Shown here: positions 6,878 to 10,690 of the stretch, piece by piece | Position numbering within the stretch: the stretch's first letter is position 1 | How the letters are laid out: the number at the start of each line of letters is the position of its first letter | NCBI GenBank assembly: GCA_025964295.1 | Contig: JAOPZD010000677.1 | Coordinates: forward strand, 1 to 10,690 | Length of the DNA stretch: 10,690 bases | Direction: 5' to 3' | Source of the DNA: Conexibacter sp. | GTDB lineage: Bacteria; Actinomycetota; Thermoleophilia; Solirubrobacterales; Solirubrobacteraceae | Translations under genes and position numbers: made by a program | Notes under the pieces: model-generated | What the model saw: the letters and a program-made list of their open reading frames with translations, nothing else | What the model was told of the DNA's origin: nothing | Database searches by the model: none

Positions 6878-8109
6878 GCACCATGGTCACCGCTCGCCAG
6901 AGCTTCCGCCAGAGCTTCGACCGGGTCACCGGCAAGCTGCCGGCGACCGTGTGGATGCTCGTCGCGCTGGTCCTGGCGATCCTGTTCCCGTACATCGCGG
7001 GCACCGGGTCGCTGCTGGACGCGTCGATCCAGACCCTGGCCTACGTGATCATGGCCCTGGGCCTGAACATCGTCGTCGGCTTCGCCGGGCTGCTCGACCT
7101 CGGCTATGTCGCGTTCTACGCGATCGGCGCGTTCGTGATCGGCTGGTTCGGCTCCCAGCAGTTCCCGGACGTCAACGGCGGCAAGGGCATCCACATCCTG
7201 TCCAGCGACCGCGCGACGTTCCAGCTGAAGCTGAACGGCACGCACGCCGAGATCCCCGGCATCCACATCAACTTCTTCCTCGTCGCGTTCATCGCGATGG
7301 CGATCACCGCGGTGTGGGGCATCCTGCTGGGCGCGCCGACGCTGCGGCTGCGCGGCGACTACCTCGCGATCGTGACGCTGGCGTTCGGCGAGATCGTGCC
7401 GCGCATCTTCGAGAACAGCACCAGCGGCCTGTTCGGCATAGGAACGACCGACTTCTCCAACGGCCGCCAGGGCATCACGCCGATCGACACCATCAACCTG
7501 CCGTGGTCCAAGAGCCTGGTCTATACGGACTTCAACTTGAAACCCGCGTATTGGGTGGCGCTCGCGATGGTGGTGTTCACCGTCTTCGTGAACCGCCGGC
7601 TGCGCGACTCCCGGCTCGGGCGCGCGTGGATCGCGGTGCGCGAGGACGAGGTCGCCGCGGCGTCGATGGGCGTCAACCTGGTCCGCACCAAGCTGTGGGC
7701 CTACGCCATCGGCGCGGCGTTCGGCGGCTTCGCCGGCGCGTTCCTGGGCTCCTACAACAACACGGTCAACGTCGACCAGTTCGAGTTCGGGTTCTCGGTG
7801 TTCGTCCTGGCGATGATCATCATCGGCGGCATGGGCAACATCTGGGGCGTGATCGTCGGCGCGGTGGCGCTGTCGATGCTCAACCGCTACGGGTTGCCCG
7901 AGCTCAACCAGCTGCCGATCGGCTTCGACCCCACGTCGGTGTCCTACGGCGTGTTCGGCTTCTTCCTGTTGATCATGATGGTGCTCCGCCCCGAGGGCCT
8001 GATCCCGTCCGGCAGACGCAAGCTCGAGCTGCACGAGGGCGAGATCGAAGGGGAGGACGCAGACGTGGTCGGCGACACGGCGCAGATGTACGAGGTGCAC
8101 AGTGAGTGA
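6874..8109 (+). CDS. livM: branched-chain amino acid ABC transporter permease LivM
   Basis: This is the second membrane subunit of the liv channel, 411 residues. Family landmarks are YVIMALGLNIVVGFAGLLDL (57-76), LRGDYLAIVTLAFGEI (159-174), the cytoplasmic coupling stretch AWIAVREDEVAAASMGVN (251-268), and IIIGGMGNIWGVIVGA (315-330). Two long polar insertions separate helices, at about 93-133 and 188-222, larger than I expect in compact homologues. The C-terminus (about 385-411) is an acidic tail. Two starts are possible. ATG at 6874 overlaps the livH stop (ATGA) with GAGGAG 11 bases upstream. ATG at 6883 has GAGAGGG 9 bases upstream and would lose three residues. I keep 6874 for the coupling overlap. 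The livG start lies inside its last codons (8-base overlap). Confidence 0.94.
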   Translation: MSTMVTARQSFRQSFDRVTGKLPATVWMLVALVLAILFPYIAGTGSLLDASIQTLAYVIMALGLNIVVGFAGLLDLGYVAFYAIGAFVIGWFGSQQFPDVNGGKGIHILSSDRATFQLKLNGTHAEIPGIHINFFLVAFIAMAITAVWGILLGAPTLRLRGDYLAIVTLAFGEIVPRIFENSTSGLFGIGTTDFSNGRQGITPIDTINLPWSKSLVYTDFNLKPAYWVALAMVVFTVFVNRRLRDSRLGRAWIAVREDEVAAASMGVNLVRTKLWAYAIGAAFGGFAGAFLGSYNNTVNVDQFEFGFSVFVLAMIIIGGMGNIWGVIVGAVALSMLNRYGLPELNQLPIGFDPTSVSYGVFGFFLLIMMVLRPEGLIPSGRRKLELHEGEIEGEDADVVGDTAQMYEVHSE

Positions 8110-8919
8110 GCAGCGGCAGGTCACGACGAACCTGGACGGCACCGAGGTCGACCACAGCGGTCCGCCGGTGCTCGACGCGACGGGCGTGTCGAAGATCTTC
8201 GGCGGGCTGGTGGCGGTCAACGACGTCGACTTCGTCGTCCCGCGCAAGTCCATCGTCTCGCTGATCGGGCCCAACGGCGCGGGCAAGACGACGTTCTTCA
8301 ACTGCCTCACGGGGCTCTACCGCCCGACGACCGGGCGCGTGATCTTCGAGGGCAAGGACATCACCGCCAAGCGGGCCGACCTCGTCACCGCGGCCGGCGT
8401 GGCGCGCACCTTCCAGAACATCAAGCTGTTCCGGACGATGACCGCGACCGAGAACGTCCAGGTCGGGATGCACCCGCGGCTGCGGTCGCGGGTCACCGGC
8501 ATGGTCCTGCGCACGCCGTTCGTGCGCCGCGAGGAGAAGCGGTCCAAGGAGCGGGCGCGCGAGCTGCTCGACTTCGTCGGGCTCAAGCGCAAGGACGAGC
8601 TCGCGATGAACCTGCCCTACGGCGACCAGCGGCGCCTGGAGATCGCGCGGGCGCTGGCCTCCGAGCCCAAGCTGCTGCTCCTGGACGAGCCGACGGCCGG
8701 CATGAACGCCGCCGAGTCCGAGGAGCTGCGGCGCCTGATGGACCGGCTGCGCACCGAGCAGGACATGTCGATCCTGCTGATCGAGCACGACATGAAGGTC
8801 GTGATGAACGTCTCGGACCACATCACCGTCCTCGACCACGGCGAGAAGATCGCCGAGGGCTCGCCCCAGGTCGTGCGCCAGGATCCGCGGGTCATCGAGG
8901 CCTACCTCGGGAGCCAGGC

Positions 8920-8923
<4 letters not shown>
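8102..8923 (+). CDS. livG: branched-chain amino acid ABC transporter ATP-binding protein LivG
   Basis: This cytoplasmic ATPase subunit works as a heterodimer with LivF to power LivHM. It has 273 residues. Nucleotide-binding motifs occur in order: Walker A GPNGAGKTT (56-64), Q-loop FQN (Q105), the LivG-type signature NLPYGDQRRLE (170-180) in place of LSGGQ, Walker B LLLLDEP (191-197) with the catalytic glutamate, and the switch histidine in IEHD (H229). The YGDQRRLEIARALA form is typical of LivG and argues against the urea-transporter paralogue. An N-terminal extension of about 22 polar residues precedes the ATPase fold. The GTG start at 8102 has GAGGTG four bases upstream and overlaps the livM end by 8 bases. 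Its stop overlaps livF in a GTGA. Confidence 0.96.
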
Positions 8924-9690
<767 letters not shown>

Positions 9691-9693
9691 GTC

Positions 9694-9954
9694 ATGACCA
9701 CCGCATTGATCGTCGCCGCCATCGGCTCCAAGGCGTTCTGGCTGCTCTACATCTGGCTGGGCTCGGCGTGGATCGCCAGCTCGCTGTCCAACCGCAAGGG
9801 CTACGGCGAGAAGTGGGGGCTCGGGACCGGCTTGCTGCTGAGCGCCATCGGCGTCCTGATCTGGCTCGTGATCCCCGCCAAGCCCACGTCGATCGTCTCC
9901 CAGCGCAAGGCTCGCGCCGAGCACGAGGACGACCAGGAGGCCGCGCAGACCTAG
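9694..9954 (+). CDS. 86-residue two-helix membrane protein at the end of the liv operon, unknown function
   Basis: The protein opens with a hydrophobic stretch (about 3-30, including KAFWLLYIWLGSAWIASSL), a basic and glycine-containing turn (SNRKGYGEKWG, about 32-42), and a second helix (about 43-62, GTGLLLSAIGVLIWLVI). It ends in a charged cytoplasmic tail with acidic EHEDDQEAAQ near the C-terminus. It starts three bases after the livF TGA, behind GGGGA, so it is very likely translated from the liv mRNA. I do not recognise a named family. Possible roles are a small accessory subunit of the transporter or an unrelated passenger; the sequence does not decide. It ends 9 bases before the convergent epimerase gene. 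Confidence 0.75.
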   Translation: MTTALIVAAIGSKAFWLLYIWLGSAWIASSLSNRKGYGEKWGLGTGLLLSAIGVLIWLVIPAKPTSIVSQRKARAEHEDDQEAAQT

Positions 9955-9957
9955 TCT

Positions 9958-9978
9958 GGCGCGCTACTTCAGCGCGTC
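9958..9978. terminator. candidate bidirectional hairpin between convergent genes
   Basis: GGCGCGCT (9958-9965) pairs with AGCGCGTC (9971-9978) around ACTTC, with one G-U pair. It fills the 9-base gap and covers the epimerase stop codon. There is no T-tract on either side, so it may terminate the liv operon and the opposing gene weakly. Confidence 0.4.
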
Positions 9979-10690
9979 GCGCAGCGCCTCGTCGAGATCG
10001 GCGTGGCGGAAGGCGAACCCGCCCGCCAGCGGCCGCTCGGGCACCGCGCGCTGGCCTTCGGTCACGATCTCGGCCATGTCGCCGTAGAGCAGGCGGATCG
10101 CGAAGCCCGGGACGGGCGCGACGGTGGGGCGGTGCAGCGCCCGGCCCAGCGCCTTGGTGAAGGCCTTGTTCGTCACCGGCTCGGGCGCGGAGCCGTTGTA
10201 GGCGCCCGACCACGCCGGGTCCTCGCGCGCGTGGAGGTACATGGCGACGAGGTCGTCGACGTGGATCCACGGCAGGTACTGCGCGCCGCCGGCGACCGGT
10301 CCGCCGACGCCGAGCCTGAACGGGGGCAGCATCGTCCCCAGCGCGCCGCCGCCGGCGTCGAGCACGACGCCGGTCCGGATCTTCACGACGCGCAGGCCGA
10401 GCTCGGCGGCCGCGTCGGACTCGCGCTCCCAGGCGACGCAGACGCCGGCGAGGAAGTCGGCGCCGGCGGGCGTGGACTCCGGGACGGGCTCGTCGCCGCG
10501 CTTGCCGTAGTAGCCGACCGCCGAGGAGGCGACGAGCGTCTTGGGGGCGTCGGCGCCGGCGGCGCGCAGCCCTTCGACGAGGTTGCGCGTCCCGACCTCG
10601 CGGCTCTCGCGGATCCTGCGCTTGACGTCGTCGCTCCAGCGCTGGGCGACGGGCTCGCCCGCCAGGTGCACCACGGCGTCGCGGCCGCGG
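9964..10690 (-). CDS. TIGR01777-family NAD-dependent epimerase/dehydratase-like protein (5' end missing)
   Basis: This is an extended short-chain dehydrogenase/reductase related to E. coli YfcH. The frame runs off the window edge: before VVHLAGEPVAQRW the codons continue as RGRDA, so the Rossmann GxxGxxG and roughly the first 60 residues lie outside. The GTG at 10674 is an internal valine, not a start. Visible family features, in order, are VHLAGEPV, the arginine-rich RRIRESREVGTRNLVEGL, SSAVGYYGKRGDE with the conserved tyrosine, the VVKIRTGVVL strand, LPWIHVDDLV, YNGSAPEPVTNKAF, and a C-terminal DUF1731 domain (LLYGDMAEIVTEGQRAVPER onward, ending in HADLDEALRDALK). The biochemical substrate of this family is not established. 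It is transcribed towards the liv operon and is probably unrelated to it. Confidence 0.9.
   Translation of the reverse strand, partial: RGRDAVVHLAGEPVAQRWSDDVKRRIRESREVGTRNLVEGLRAAGADAPKTLVASSAVGYYGKRGDEPVPESTPAGADFLAGVCVAWERESDAAAELGLRVVKIRTGVVLDAGGGALGTMLPPFRLGVGGPVAGGAQYLPWIHVDDLVAMYLHAREDPAWSGAYNGSAPEPVTNKAFTKALGRALHRPTVAPVPGFAIRLLYGDMAEIVTEGQRAVPERPLAGGFAFRHADLDEALRDALK

Noticed and set aside
6760..8310. A 516-codon minus-strand frame opposite livM and livG
   Set aside because: The product is rich in His, Arg, Asp, Gln and Glu in the way typical of the antisense of hydrophobic membrane-protein codons. No start context or domain was seen.
10241..10510. An 89-codon plus-strand frame opposite the epimerase gene
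   Set aside because: Composition is Ser/Pro/Thr-rich and it is fully contained antisense in a strong TIGR01777-family gene.

Overview
This is a very GC-rich chromosomal window with strong G/C preference at third codon positions and tightly packed genes. The gene content (tryptophan synthase, a high-GC liv transport operon, a DUF1835 protein, a TIGR01777-type epimerase) and the TAGNNT -10-like boxes lying 10-12 bases before start codons suggest an actinobacterium. My best guess is Thermoleophilia/Solirubrobacterales (Conexibacter- or Solirubrobacter-like). That placement is inferred from style and protein resemblance, not from a search. I see no tRNA, rRNA, CRISPR array, insertion sequence, phage gene or attachment site.

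Layout. Bases 1-35 are probably the last codons of an upstream gene. trpB (46-1227, +) follows. A convergent gene for a lysylphosphatidylglycerol-synthase-type membrane protein (1224-2291, -) sits between trpB and trpA and shares a CTAG stop-codon tetranucleotide with trpB. trpA (2327-3127, +) starts only 35 bases from that gene's start, in a divergent arrangement with a possible near-leaderless promoter. After trpA come a DUF1835-family gene (3154-4062, +) and a 54-codon membrane-protein gene (4084-4248, +), the latter with its own TAGGAT box.

A 237-base intergenic region (4249-4485) holds a terminator-like hairpin, a 43-base dyad and a recognisable promoter. It leads into a canonical branched-chain amino acid ABC transporter operon: livK (4486-5751), livH (5819-6877), livM (6874-8109), livG (8102-8923), livF (8920-9690). 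An 86-codon two-helix membrane protein (9694-9954) follows livF after three bases. A long GC-rich hairpin separates livK from livH. livH through livF overlap by 4-8 bases and look translationally coupled. The window closes with the 3' part of a convergent NAD-dependent epimerase gene (9964-10690, -), whose N-terminal end lies beyond the window.

How the genes work together. TrpA and TrpB form tryptophan synthase, but the usual adjacent trpBA pair is split here. LivK captures an amino acid or related ligand outside the membrane, LivH and LivM form the channel, and LivG and LivF hydrolyse ATP. The rest have no assignable pathway partner here. Overall this is mostly core metabolism and transport. 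I found no convincing undescribed multi-gene system. The items most worth checking are the substitutions in the TrpB active-site loop, the dyad in front of the liv promoter, the two small membrane proteins, and the tandem duplication of the trpA stop region.
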